Assembly: GCA_039000515.1 (NCBI GenBank)
Contig: JBCFYV010000012.1
Location: 117,477,849-117,541,848 of the forward strand
Direction of reading: 5' to 3'
DNA from: Timema cristinae
Taxonomy: Eukaryota > Arthropoda > Insecta > Phasmatodea > Timematidae
DNA length: 64,000 nucleotides
Shown: piece after piece, positions 31,836 to 43,001 of the stretch
How positions within the stretch are numbered: position 1 is the stretch's first letter
Layout of the letters: the number at the start of each line of letters is the position of its first letter
Notes under the pieces: model-generated
Seen by the model: only the letters and a program-made list of their open reading frames with translations
Databases searched by the model: none
Told to the model about the DNA's origin: nothing
Program-made: the position numbers and the translations under genes

Positions 31836-32687
31836 CAGTGGCAGTTTGTGTATAGGCACTGCTAAACTGCAGCACCCCCTATTTCCACTTAATATTATCG
31901 ATAACATTTATTATTTTTAAATTTATTATTATTAATAATAATGAATCCTTTTTTCTTTAATTCTTTCTTTATTTTTGTAGTACAATATATATTCCTTAAG
32001 CTTAATGTCAGTACTTCAGTAGCCATCCCCCAGCTTATGGAAAATATACAAAAATCTTTGTATGGAACTGTGCGCTTCACAGTGCCAGTGACGTGGTGTT
32101 TGACTGTTGTGCGCATGCGCACATAGGAGGGGTGTGGGGAGTAAGACGGGACTGCTAGGTAGATATAGCACTGTTGCTCTCGCAGTGCCGGCTCTGGCGT
32201 GATGGTGGAAGGAAGTGTTCTTTTACTCAGCATGTGGTGTGCTTAAAAACCGTGTACCATATTCTTGAATGTGATAAAGTGTAGAAGAGTGTAGAGTTAG
32301 ATTATTATTCTGCTTCCAGCTATTTTATTTTATTCATTTTTTTCGGTTCTTTTATTTAACAGAAAGACTAAATGCGCTTGCAGTACTTTCAATGGAGGAA
32401 AATTTTCTCAATTGTTATCCAGAGATCAAGAAGAAAATTATTGAACTTTTTGCGAAAATTAAAACAAGAAGAATGGATTTCATTTATAAATGAATAGCTC
32501 AAGCTTGAACTGTAACAATTTAATTTAAAGTAAGTAAAAAAAAATCTTTTTTGTTAAGATTTTATCAAGTTCCTGAATAAATTTTCTTTTTGTACATTTT
32601 TTTTTTTCCTTTTACACAATTTTAAAACAAAGGTTAAAAATGTTCTGGAGCAGCACCCCCACTAGTATTAGCTACGAGTCGCCACTG
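31836..32687 (+). mobile_element. hAT-Z copy 2, complete non-autonomous element with 8-bp target duplication
   Basis: It starts cagtggcagtttgtgtatag and ends gctacgagtcgccactg, imperfect inverted ends with the 5' CAGTGGC of hAT elements. The octamer aaaataac flanks both sides (31828-31835 and 32688-32695), a perfect hAT-type duplication. Just inside both ends lies gcagcaccccc or a close form. Size is 852 bp. It keeps a transposase tail but no catalytic domain. Open frames at 31895-32233 and 31941-32126 lie on opposite strands over the non-coding left half. Confidence 0.9.
32362..32493 (+). pseudogene. hAT transposase C-terminal remnant, copy 2
   Basis: An uninterrupted 43-codon frame with a stop: ERLNALAVLSMEENFLN, then KKKIIELFAKIKTRRMDF. 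The motif order matches the last part of ZMYM1-like hAT transposases. It is preserved in the same place in all three copies, directly after tttatttaacag. No start codon or catalytic residues are present. Confidence 0.8.
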
Positions 32688-32835
32688 AAAATAACAAGAA
32701 ACAAATCAGCGTGTCCTTAATGACGACAAAGACGAGCCTTGGTGAAAGCTATTAGATGAACAGAACTAGGCACCTTTCTTAGGCACGAGACACACCAACT
32801 AGATTTTAATTTATTGTCGCAGCTCGTGTTATTAA

Positions 32836-33400
32836 GGCGGCCGCCTCGGTCAGCGAGAAAGTATCAATCGCTGTCAGGCCACTTGGCTTAAAATACACTG
32901 GACTGTGATGTTTTATGGAACCACTTCTCTACTCTGTCTAAGCTTGTACTCCCTTTCGATCTATACCTACAACCACCCTTTGTAATGTCAATAAGGAAGA
33001 GAGGGAAAAAAAATTACGAAACTTCTAATCTCAAGGTAAAGAGTAAAGCTCGCTGCTAGTTCTCAAATATCTTATTTTGTTGTTGTGAGCCTAAAAAAAT
33101 AATTACTGTAATTGTTAGAGGAAAGCTCAAATAATATAGTTCTTTTTTCAACACGACAAGGCCCCCACAAATATGACTAAACAGTCATTGAAAATGAGCC
33201 AAGTATTACATTTTCACACATTTGTTTCTTTAATAAAACTCAAACTAAAGGGATGTTAAGGAAAAAAGAGCCCTGTCGGAATCTTTCGACTTCATTTTGG
33301 TTTGAACCATATTTTGAAAAACGCATCATAGAATTAAATACTGCGTTAATAGCTGAACGTCTGCGCGGCATTTTCTTGTCTACCGATGCGGCCCCCTTAA
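32836..33400 (+). repeat. Rep1 copy 2, longest form
   Basis: It begins ggcggccgcctcggtcagcg, agaaagtatcaatcgctgtc and runs through aagctcgctgctagttctca to agctgaacgtctgcgcgg. The start resembles a tRNA-related or small-RNA-derived head only loosely. Open frames 33240-33488 and 33253-33480 are on opposite strands and both follow the repeat, so neither is trusted. Confidence 0.7.
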
Positions 33401-33532
33401 ACCTGTATAGTATAGTCAGGGGCAAGAATCTGTTTGGAGTCCTTGATACAGATTGGCCGCTGGTTGCGAGAAAGTCGTGAATATCCACTGCTGAGCATGA
33501 GCACGTCTCGAGGATGTGGGACTGGATTCATG

Positions 33533-33563
33533 TACAGTAGGCGACAAAAATATTGGACACCTA
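33533..33563 (+). mobile_element. Possible Tc1/mariner terminal repeat, solo
   Basis: The sequence tacagtaggcgacaaaaata, ttggacacc has the TACAGT start and the gcgacaaaaatattggacacc wording typical of Tc1-like ends. No second end was found, and a SINE-A begins within ten bases. Confidence 0.5.
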
Positions 33564-33571
33564 GTTGTTGT

Positions 33572-33812
33572 TTTTTTATCACCGCCCAGACTATACGCTT
33601 GTGTGCTAACTACAATAGTGTGTTGAGGATGAGGTGGGTTGAATTTAGAAGAAGTGTACCCGCATTTGCGTGGAGAGCGTGTGTGAAAAAACCTATTATG
33701 GAAAAACTACCCTTAACTACCTGAGCAAGATTCAAACTCCAATATCCCGGTCATAGACAGTCCTGTCTATTGCGATAGTGACACCTTTAGACTATGTGAC
33801 CATCGACGAGGG
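33572..33812 (-). mobile_element. SINE-A, nearly full length
   Basis: Body gaagtgtacccgcatttgcg and head ctattgcgatagtgacacc are clear in reverse. The tail is degenerate (tatcaccgcccagactatac). Confidence 0.75.
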
Positions 33813-33821
33813 TTACGTAAA

Positions 33822-34032
33822 TTTTAACTACGCTAATGGGATAAGGATGAGTAAGGTATAATTTAGAGAAAATGTGCTCGAATTCACGTGGAGGGAGCTT
33901 GTAAAACAATTTAGGGGAGAAAAAAAACACCCTCTGTACGTCCAGTCAAGAGTCGAACCCCAACCACCCCGTCTACGACAAACCGAACTAGATGAGCCTG
34001 ACGTTTAAACCACGTGCTCACAGAAGCAGGTA
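33822..34032 (-). mobile_element. SINE-A, tail missing
   Basis: A second reverse copy in tandem with the one before. It starts at tacgctaatgggataaggat and keeps a B-box-like gagtcgaacccc. The tail is lost, as if the first copy joined to it. Confidence 0.65.
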
Positions 34033-34207
34033 AATAAATGTATTAAACTATTTTTTTTAAATAGAAAAATCAATTATTAAAATACCATTGAGATGCAAAC
34101 TAAACACCTTCTTGCGATAAAATACAGGTGAACACATAATCATAGTTATTTTTAAATTGATTTGATATTATTTAAGGTGCACTTTTAGAACTGACTGATT
34201 ATATTAG

Positions 34208-34396
34208 CACGGGAGAATTTCTATGAGCGAAAGCGAAAGGACCCAACAATTTTGCCGGCAAAGGTATTTTCACATACTTCACAGGGTTCTTTTGCATCCC
34301 GCAATCGACATGAGACTGGCGGCTTTACTGTGCCTCCGAAGGAAGTTGTGCTACGGATTTCTCTCGCTCAAGAAAAATCTCTCGACCCCGGATGAG
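34208..34396 (-). mobile_element. SINE-C copy 2, fragment
   Basis: It shares caattttgccggcaaa, gaagttgtgctacggattt and ctcgctcaagaaaaatct with the copy at 3020-3290. The tRNA-like head is cut off after gatgagcatt. Confidence 0.6.
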
Positions 34397-34735
34397 CATT
34401 TATAATAAACTATCAAAAGTACAGGGCGTTTCCCGGGGTAACCACGCTGCTTTTCTTTTCTTAAAAAAAAGTCTTCATTTTATTTCTTCCGTCCCAGTTT
34501 TTAATGAATATAAAAACCATCTAGTCAAAAAGTTAAAATTTCAGCTTGAAGTTGCATATGTTTGCGTAGAGGGGATACTAATTTTGAAATTTTCAGCCCT
34601 CTGCATGCGGTAGATCGCTATACTCACGACAGACACTCTCTTCAATTTATTGATAGGCTATATATCTAACCTAGAACAGCTTTCACTATCTTATTAACAT
34701 GTCCTCACAAGTAGAACTAAATGTTTACCTCCTCT
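34397..34735. other. Unassigned stretch
   Basis: The frame 34392-34613 has no motif. Confidence 0.45.
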
Positions 34736-34935
34736 GTCCCGGCACAGATTTATCTGATTGCCAAACCCTTCCTTCACCTCTGACAAGACATCTTGTGAAT
34801 GTGGGGAATGTCAGGCCTCCACCGTGGTTCGGATCCCACGTTAAACTGTAGGTCCTCCATTTCATCTCACAATCACCCTAGCATTACACATTAGAGTAAG
34901 TGCGTACAGCCCGAACGGGTAGTAAGACGCGGTGC

Positions 34936-34970
<35 letters not shown>

Positions 34971-34988
34971 GTAGTAATAATAATAAAA
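34736..34988 (+). mobile_element. SINE-B, 5'-truncated, long (AAT)n tail
   Basis: It starts inside the head at tgtcccggcacagatttatc and is otherwise intact to the tail, followed by about 17 AAT/AGT units. 5' truncation fits LINE-type reverse transcription that stopped early. Confidence 0.85.
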
Positions 34989-35326
34989 TGTGTACCTCAT
35001 GTGAGATTAACAGAGACATCAAACTTTGACCTCATTTAATTACAACAAACTAGACCATCGGATTACGCGTTTAAAAATCACTTCTAGACCTGATTGGTCG
35101 GCGAATAAAGAATATAAGTTGGAACAGGAAACCAGAAGTTCCAGTCCTGAAGATGTGAAACATTTCCTCCTCGACGCGAGTCGGCTTGTGTCGGTCGACC
35201 TTGTTCGAAAGTTGATACCCGTTAATAATAATTAGTATCATTACGGCGGGCCGGTTTTACCGTCGTATGGACAGAGGCAGATATGTGTTTCCCTCTATTT
35301 GCCTTGCAGTAGTTATACTTATTCTT
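34989..35326. other. Unassigned stretch
   Basis: The frame 35026-35235 has no recognisable motif. Confidence 0.45.
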
Positions 35327-35570
35327 AGGTGGCCGCATGGTCTAAGGCGTTACTCTCGCAATAGACTATACTGCTGACGACAGGGAGATCTGGATTTGAA
35401 TCCCGGTCGGGTGTAATTGGGGTGTTTCTTTCCCTGAATTGTGTTACACTCTCCCTCCACACAAATGCTGGTACATTTCCTCTAAATTCAACCTTACTCA
35501 TCCCTAACTCATTAGTGTAATTAGTACATACGCGTATAACTTGAACACATAATAAGATGTGATATTAAAC
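35327..35570 (+). mobile_element. SINE-A, full length, common head
   Basis: This copy shows the common head well: ggtggccgcatggtctaagg, tactctcgcaatagact, then a B-box tttgaatcccgg. Body and tail (cattagtgtaattagtacat) are present, with the final tail changed to taataagatgtga. Confidence 0.8.
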
Positions 35571-36061
35571 AAAATTAATAACTAAACATCCTTTAATTAG
35601 TATCGCTTTGAAAGTTAAATTTAATCTTAAAGTTTAAACCTTTACGTGGGAAAAACATCCACTGCTAGACTTTAATCTCTAGAAAGCACCACAAGCGACT
35701 GGTGTTTATTTAGCCCTGTGTTTAGAAAGTACACGCTGAGTCGTCCAATGAACCACTCGAGTGACAATCTTACCACCGTAAAGAATCTGCCGGAGAACCG
35801 ATTTGTAACAGTGGTTCGATTCTCACTTTCCCCCGCGAATAATATCCGGGATTTGTTTCATATTTCGTTGACTACAATTCTAGGAAGATTGTTGACCCCT
35901 CCGGGTGTAGGGTATCGTCTCTGCAGGATGGGGTACACATGAGGATGGTGGGGATTGCGAGTTAAGGGCAGTATTTATTGCAGTTTTTGTAGCAAAAGAT
36001 TTGTCGCCATAGTAAATCAAATATTTCTCCAGTAGAATCATAGAGTTTAATTTTGTTCACA
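35571..36061. other. Unassigned stretch
   Basis: The frame 35718-35942 has no motif. Confidence 0.45.
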
Positions 36062-36315
36062 TTGTCTTATCAATAGTTGTTGAAAATCTGCCGTGAACAA
36101 AGCGGTATTTGATAATAAACTTTTTAAATGAAGATAAAATGTTGTCATTGAATTACAGGACACCTTTGACAGACATTTAACAACTGTTAATATCACCACG
36201 TGGAGAAAATTAAACTCCATGTTTCTACTGGAGTAATATTTAATTTAGTTTGACCAAAATAATATTTTGATAGAAAAACTGCAAAAAACTCGCCATCCCT
36301 ACACTTTCACCTTGA
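36062..36315 (+). repeat. Rep4 copy 1
   Basis: It matches 38803-39065 in the same orientation, with gataataaactttttaaat, gagaaaattaaactc, gtttctactggag and tatttaatttagtttgac. No terminal repeats or coding frame are recognised. Confidence 0.7.
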
Positions 36316-36589
36316 AATTAAGCCGTTAGTAGCCATGTTGTTAAAAGTAATAATTTAACTAAAAACAACAACAAAATTGCCACCATCTTCATTCTACACT
36401 ACCAAGCAGTTCTATTCGGCGTGACGTAGAGTGAAGACGTATATTTAACGATCTTGCTAAACCTGATGTTAAACGGATCCAGATAAAAAACGGGTGTAGC
36501 CGTGGAGTCAACTTCTTGTCCCAATCAACCTCGCAATGAGCCTATATGTGGAATTACACGTTTAAATAAAAACAAGAGCACGACAACCC

Positions 36590-36830
36590 ACAGGTGGTCG
36601 CGTGGGTTAAGGCATCGCTCTCTCATATGGACTGAGTTGTCGATGACGAAAATATTGTAGTGATCAGTGCCAGTGCCTAGTGTAGTGAGGAAGTTTCTTT
36701 TTTAAAAGTGGTTTCCCACTCTACCTCCACGCAACTTTGGGTCACACTTAATGTAAGTTCTACATTCCTCGTCCCTACCTCGTTAGTGTAACTCGAACAA
36801 TTGAACATAAACATGGTCGTAAAACTAACT
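36590..36830 (+). mobile_element. SINE-A, decayed
   Basis: Head ggtggtcgcgtgggttaagg and body gtggtttcccactctacctc are recognisable. The tail has lost its taagacg word. Confidence 0.6.
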
Positions 36831-36969
36831 CTATAACCAATATTGCTATTTCAGTGCGATCCGCTATGTCCACTTGACGCGAGTTAAAATAGTTTCAGCT
36901 TCTTCCATTCTGCACCACAACGCTCTGTTTGTGTGAGAGAACTATTGTTCCAAATCAACTAACCCTATT

Positions 36970-37020
36970 CAGAGCGCATGTGTGGTTTAACTAAACAGAA
37001 GCCAACCGCCTCATCGGGCG
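36970..37020 (+). pseudogene. LINE-Y remnant before the 62-bp array
   Basis: The frame reads CGLTKQKPTASSGAMKRMRCW, with the form of the LINE stretch GLTKR...LQ..EMKMLRW that lies upstream of the YGHVMRM motif. Confidence 0.5.
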
Positions 37021-37757
37021 CGATGAAAAGAATGAGATGTTGGAGAACATCAGATAGTAGAGGAAGCAAGGGTGAGATGGTATGCGCATGTAATGAGGAT
37101 GTTGGAGTACATGAGATAGTAGAGGAAGCAAGACTGAGATGGTATGGTCATGTAATGAGGATGTTGGAGTACATGAGATAGTAGAGGAAGCAAGGGTGAG
37201 ATGGTATGCGCATGTAATGAGGATGTTGGAGTACATGAGATAGTAGAGGAAGCAAGACTGAGATGGTATGGTCATGTAATGAGGATGTTGGAGTACATGA
37301 GATAGTAGAGGAAGCAAGGGTGAGATGGTATGGACATGTAATGAGGATGTTGGAGTACATGAGATAGTAGAGGAAGCAAGGGTGAGATGGTATGGACATG
37401 TAATGAGGATGTTGGAGTACATGAGATAGTAGAGGAAGCAAGGGTGAGGTGGTATGGGACATTAAGGAGGATGTTTGGAGTACTGAGATATAGAGAAAGC
37501 AATGGTGTAAAATGTATGGACATTGAAATAGGGATGTTGAGACGAGTTAAAATAGTTAGTTAGGAAGCAAGGGTGAGAGGTATTGCACATGTAATGAGGA
37601 TGTGTGGAGTACTGAGATAGTAGAGGAAGCAAGGGTGAGGTATGACATGAATGAGGATGTTGGAGTACATGAGACAGTAGAGAAGCAAGGCTGAGATGGT
37701 ATGGACATGTAATGAGGATGTTGGAGTACATGAGATAGTAGAGGAAGCAAGGTGAGA
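37021..37757 (+). repeat. 62-bp minisatellite derived from the LINE-Y reading frame
   Basis: The unit is gtgagatggtatggacatgt, aatgaggatgttggagtaca, tgagatagtagaggaagcaa, gg, about 12 copies with a degenerate zone at 37441-37640. One reading of the unit is VHEIVEEARLRWYGHVMRM, the core LINE-Y motif. As 62 is not divisible by three, each unit shifts frame, so the array cannot encode a continuous protein. The minus-strand frames between 36991 and 37916 are shadows. Confidence 0.95.
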
Positions 37758-37945
37758 TGGTATGGTCATGTAATGAGAACGGAAAAGGAAAGAATACCAA
37801 AGATAATGGTGTTTATGAAGCATATAGGAAAAAGACCGCAAAGAAGACCAAGAAAGAGATGGGAGGAGCAGATAGCAGCATGTGTACAAGTGAGAATGAT
37901 GACATTCGAATGACAATCGTTCTTAGATGCAGAATGTTAAGGTAA
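37758..37945 (+). pseudogene. LINE-Y remnant after the 62-bp array
   Basis: The sequence continues the LINE in order: YGHVMRTEKERIPK, then MKHIGKRPQRRPRKRWEEQI and AACV. This is the basic, proline-rich stretch that follows the YGHVMRM motif. It shows that the array arose inside a LINE copy. Confidence 0.75.
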
Positions 37946-38480
37946 CAGGCAAGGAGTGAACTGTTGTCATTCGAGTGAACTTCATAGCCTCACTCCTTAG
38001 TCCAGGTGAGAAAATAAAGTTCACCAAACATATCTGAGAGCGTGTGACTTGCTACGCCCTCCAAACAGTTTATTGACTATATTTTCGGCGAAGGTGAGAA
38101 TCAAACTTTCAGTCTCGGTTCGCTTCTGTCCATCAGGGTGGATTGTTTGAAAATGCCAAGAACAATGGTCATGTTCTCGTGACAAATAATTAGTTTTAAA
38201 GTAGTTTTAGGAAAAAGTTTTTTTTCTCATGGTCAGTAGAAAGACTGTGGTTTGGTTTCAAACAACCTTTAAAACAAAACAAAAAATTCACCTCGTTTAG
38301 CTTGTATTTTGTTTTGTTTTATTGGACAATGAATGCTTACTAGAAATATTAATTGTTATTTCTGCAAGTGAAGAACTAACAACAAAAAAGGGTTAAGTGG
38401 CAATTTTTTTCTCTACATTTTCGGATTTAGTTTGGATTTATGTGAAGATAAAAAACCTATAACTAAGAATCAATTGGTGT
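37946..38480. other. Unassigned stretch
   Basis: No feature recognised. Confidence 0.5.
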
Positions 38481-38484
38481 AAAT

Positions 38485-38795
38485 GATCGTCTCAATAGTA
38501 TAGTGGTCAGAGTTCTTGGCTACAGATCTAGAGCTCCTGGGGTTCGATCCTGGCTCTTCCATTTTTTTTCTGTGAATGGGTTCAAACTCGGCCTTGGAGG
38601 CTTCGTAGAGGCTCTTTATGTGTCCCAACGAGATAAGGTGAGGTGTGAAACCAGTGGAAATTCTTAAGCCTAAATTAAGCCTAATTAACCAAACCCTGGG
38701 GACTGTTGGGGTAAATCCCTGGCACCAGCCGGGAATCAAACCCGGGACCTCTAGGTTAGTAGCAGGTGAGCTAAAAACTATACCAGCGGAACCGG
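38485..38795 (+). mobile_element. Two-headed tRNA-related element (SINE-D)
   Basis: The left end carries a tRNA-like unit on the plus strand (aatagtatagtggtcagag, cctggggttcgatcctgg, 38487-38560). The right end carries another on the minus strand (ctggtatagtttttagctc, cccgggtttgattcccgg, 38722-38793). Both keep good B-boxes. Between them lie about 160 bases with acaaaaccctgg-like and cctaattaacc words. Short inverted words gtgtaaa and tttacac flank the element. The minus-strand frame 38470-38739 crosses it and is not a gene. Confidence 0.6.
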
Positions 38796-38802
38796 TTTAC
38801 AC

Positions 38803-39065
38803 ATAGTGATATCAACATTTGTTGAATATCTGTCATGAGCATAATGGCATTAGATGATAAACTTTTTAAATAAGAGAAAAGTTTTTCATTAAATTCCAGG
38901 ACATACTTGAGGGGTAATCAATAACTGTTGATATCACCATGTGAAGAAAATTAAACTCTTGTGTTTCTACTGGAGCCTTATTTAATTTAGTTTGACAAAA
39001 AAAAAGTTTTTATATAAAAACTGCAAAAACACCTGCCTTTTCTAGCGCCTCCTACACTCCCACCT
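38803..39065 (+). repeat. Rep4 copy 2
   Basis: A direct repeat of 36062-36315, starting just after the two-headed tRNA-related element. Confidence 0.7.
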
Positions 39066-39589
39066 TATTAATGCCACCCACCTGAAACAGCACGGAAATG
39101 GTTTCGCACTCCAACCCTCAGAACCACATCGCGTGCAAGTGCGTGTCCTAACTCCGCGTGAACATCTCAGAGGAGTCTTGACACCGTAAACAACCACTTT
39201 CTCAGGGTCCTACGTGAGTTCAAGGTCATCTGGCGATGCTAATGGTCCTTCCAGGGTCCTCAACTTGGTTCCAAGGCGTGGGAGCGTCGTTACCCAAACC
39301 CGACGAGGTAAGGAGGAAATTAGACAAGGCAGTTCCTTTTATCAGTAGCTGTTGATCTTCTGCAATGATGAGGCGTTACCCACGTTGAATAAGGACGTAA
39401 GTAGCGTCGGTAAGGTGTCTTGGTGGACTCCCGTTAGCTTAAAGCATCAGAATAGTTGATAATACATTTCTAAATGCCAGAAACAAAATTTATTTATAAA
39501 GTTCATGGGTGGAGCTGTCAGGCAGTAGGAAAACAAACAGGAGAGGAGGAAAATAAAATGACAATACAATTTTGTTGTGACCCCTCCCA
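39066..39589. other. Unassigned stretch
   Basis: GC is higher than average at 39080-39440. No frame or motif is convincing. Confidence 0.45.
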
Positions 39590-41878
39590 TTAAATGGGCA
39601 TCATTCTATTCCAAAGATCCATTCTACGCTCCTATAACAGTGTGTTGTGACTATTAAATGACATCATTCTATTCCCAAAGACCATTCTACCTCCTATAAC
39701 AGTGTGTTGTGACTATTAAATGACATCATTCTATTCACAAAGATCCATTCTACGCTCCTATAACAGTGTTTGTGACTATTAAATGACATCATTCTATTCC
39801 AAAGATCCATTCTACACTCCTATAACAGTGTGTTGTGACTATTAAATGACATCATTCTATTCACAAAGATCCATTCTACGCTCCTATAACAGTGTGTTTG
39901 ACTGTTAAATAACATCATTATATTCACAAAGATCCATTCTAGACTCCTATAACAGTGTGTTATGACTATTAAATAACATCATTCTATTGCCAAAGATCCA
40001 TTCTACACTCCTATAACAGTGTGTTATGACTGTTAAATAACATCATTATATTCACAAAGATCCATTCTACACTCCTATAACAGTGTGTTATGACTGTTAA
40101 ATAACATCATTATATTCACAAAGATCCATTCTACACTCCTATAACAGTGTTTATGACTATTAAATAACATCATTATATTCACAAAGATCCATTCTACACT
40201 CCTATAACGGTGTGTTATGACTGTTAAATAACATCATTATATTCACAAAGATCCATTCTACACTCCTATAACAGTGTGTTATGACTGTTAAATAACATCA
40301 TTATATTCACAAAGATCCATTCTACGCTCCTATAACAGTGTGTTATGACTGTTAAATAACATCATTATATTCACAAAGATCCATTCTACACTCCTATAAC
40401 AGGGTGTTATGACTGTTAAATAACATCATTATATTCACAAAGATCCATTCTAAACTCCTATAACAATGTGTTGTGACTATTAAATGACATCATTCTATTC
40501 ACAAAGATCCATTCTACGCTCCTATAACAGTGTGTTATGACTGTTAAATAACATCATTATATTCACAAAGATCCATTCTACGCTCCTATACCAGTGTGTT
40601 GTGACTATTAAATGACATCATTCTATTCACAAAGATCCATTCTACGCTCCTATAACAGTGTGTTGTGACTATTAAATGACATCATTCTATTCACAAAGAT
40701 CCATTCTACGCTCCTATAACAGTGTGTTATGACTGTTAAATAACATCATTATATTCACAAAGATCCATTCTACGCTCCTATAGCAGTGTGTTGTGACTAT
40801 TAAATGACATCATTCTATTCACAAAGATCCATTCTAAGCTCCTATACCAGTGTGTTGTGACTATTAAATGACATCATTCTATTCCCAAAGAACCATTCTA
40901 CGCCCCTATAGCAGTGTGTTGTGACTATTAAATGACATCATTAATTCACAAAGATCCATTCTACGCTCCTATAGCAGTGTGTTGTGACTATTAAATGACA
41001 TCATTCTATTCCCAAAGATCCATTCTACGCCCCTATAGCAGTGTGTTGTGACTATTAAATGACATCATTCTATTGCCAAAGATCCATTCTACGCTCCTAT
41101 ACCAGTGTGTTGTGACTATTAAATGACATCATTCTATTCCCAAAGATCCATTCTACGCTCCTATACCAGTGTGTTGTGACTATTAAATGACATCATTCTA
41201 TTCCCAAAGAACCATTCTACGCTCCTATACCAGTGTGTTGTGACTATTAAATGACATCATTCTATTCCCAAAGAACCATTCTACGCCCCTATAGCAGTGT
41301 GTTGTGACTATTAAATGACATCATTATATTCACAAAGATCCATTCTACGCTCCTATAACATTGTGTTGTGACTATTAAATGACATCATTCTACTCACAAA
41401 GATCCATTCTACGCTCCTATACCAGTGTGTTGTGACTATTAAATGACATCATTCTATTCCCAAAGAACCATTCTACGCTCCTATACCAGTGTGTTGTGAC
41501 TATTAAATGACATCATTCTATTCCCAAAGAACCATTCTACGCCCCTATAGCAGTGAGTTGTGACTATTAAATGACATCATTATATTCACAAAGATCCATT
41601 CTACACTCCTATAACATTGTGTTGTGACTATTAAATGACATCATTCTACTCACAAAGATCCATTCTACGCTCCTATACCAGTGTGTTGTGACTATTAAAT
41701 GACATCATTCTATTCACAAAGATCCATTCTACGCTCCTATAACAGTGTGTTGTGACTATTAAATGACATCATTCTATTTACAAAGATCCATTCTACGCTC
41801 CTATAACAATGTGTTGTGACTATTAAATGACATCATTCTATTCCCAAAGATCCATTCGACGCTCCTATAACAGTTACC
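39590..41878 (+). repeat. 64-bp minisatellite, about 36 units
   Basis: The unit is atcattctattcacaaagat, ccattctacgctcctataac, agtgtgttgtgactattaaa, tgac. Two main versions exist: gtgactattaaatgacatcattct, and tatgactgttaaataacatcattat. The second fills 39900-40450 and recurs singly near 40530 and 40740. Third-type units with ccaaagaaccattctacgcc cluster at 40880-41560. The largest tandem array in the window. Confidence 0.97.
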
Positions 41879-42001
41879 TTTCGTTTCCCGGACATTTAGC
41901 TCTCAATGTTCAACATAAATATGTGGATTTTTGTTCTTTTCAGAAGGAAAATGTCAACTTTTAAACTATGTTTATAAGTCTAGCTAATGTACAAAGCAAT
42001 A

Positions 42002-42264
42002 ATAATATTTAATAATATTTAGCACCACGTCTTACTACCCGTTCGGGTTATACGCTTTAAGTACTAATTACGCTAATGGATTAGGAATTGGGAAGGTTGA
42101 ATAAGAGGAAGTGAACCCGCATTTGCGTGGAAGGAGAGTGGAAAACCATTTAGGAAAAACCACCCCAGTTCACCCGACCGAGATTCGAACCTCGATCTCC
42201 CCGTCCTCAGCAGTCAAGCTCAACACGACAAGCGCGTTAGCAAACTACACAACCGAGTCGGGTT
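42002..42264 (-). mobile_element. SINE-A, full length, variant head, 11-bp target duplication
   Basis: The 11-mer acaaagcaata flanks both sides (41991-42001 and 42265-42275). On the minus strand the head contains ttagctaacgcgcttgtcg-like sequence and a B-box gaggttcgaatctcgg, as in 11073-11335. The open frame 42111-42311 is an artefact. Confidence 0.9.
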
Positions 42265-42425
42265 ACAAAGCAATAGAAAATTGTTTTTTGTTCATTCCAG
42301 TAAACAACTAACTCATTAACTGTTAAAGGTTTTATTAATATTTAACCTAATCGCAACATACAACTTGCAATATATCGGCTACCTAGGCCAAATCTTCAGA
42401 CGTGGTATTTCTTATGGCAGTTTTT

Positions 42426-42652
42426 TTTAGCACTACGTCTTAATATTCGTTCGGACTATATTATGTACTAATTATTCAGATGGATTTACGGATTATGAAT
42501 GTTATACTTAAATAAAGAGTGGAAAACCATTTTGGGGAAAAGCACTCTCAGTACACTCAACCGAAATTCGAACCTCGATCTCCCCGCCATCGGTAATCTA
42601 GTATTCTGCGATAGAAGCGCCTTAGACCACGCGGCCACCGAAGTGGGTATCT
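42426..42652 (-). mobile_element. SINE-A, common head
   Basis: Reverse tail gcactacgtcttaatattcg, body agtggaaaaccattttgggg, and B-box region aaattcgaacctcgatctcc. The head ends in gcggccaccgaagtgggt. Confidence 0.8.
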
Positions 42653-43001
42653 GTGGTATTGTTTACGCACTTACGTCACTTTTGATTTATTTTTTTAAAA
42701 TAAACCAAGCTATGCCATTTTTGTTCTTCTGGCGGTAATAGGCGTGGCATAAAGTGGTAATATAAGAGATTGAATTAAAATTACATTCCCAGTTAAGTAG
42801 CTGTGTTTTTCTTTCTTTCCGAAACCGAAAGGATTGTAAATGTATATTTTAAAGAAGTCAGGTATGTTCCCCTAACTAAAACAAGGTGTTCCTCACTATA
42901 GTGCGTCGGATGTTAGATCGCCCTACTCTCGAAACAAACAAAAATCTTGACAAAGGATTTCCTGAGATAATAAATTTAACTGAAAATAAGTTATCTTTTA
43001 T
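42653..43001. other. Unassigned stretch
   Basis: No feature recognised. Confidence 0.5.

Noticed and set aside
31895..32233. 112-codon minus-strand frame in hAT-Z, with a similar frame at 53646-53864
   Set aside because: It is conserved because the transposon copies are related, it is antisense to the transposase remnant, and it shows no known domain.
36991..37916. Several minus-strand frames of 64-143 codons
   Set aside because: Shadows of the 62-bp array, whose plus strand derives from a LINE.
42111..42311. 66-codon plus-strand frame
   Set aside because: Lies in a reverse SINE-A and depends on its tRNA-like sequence.
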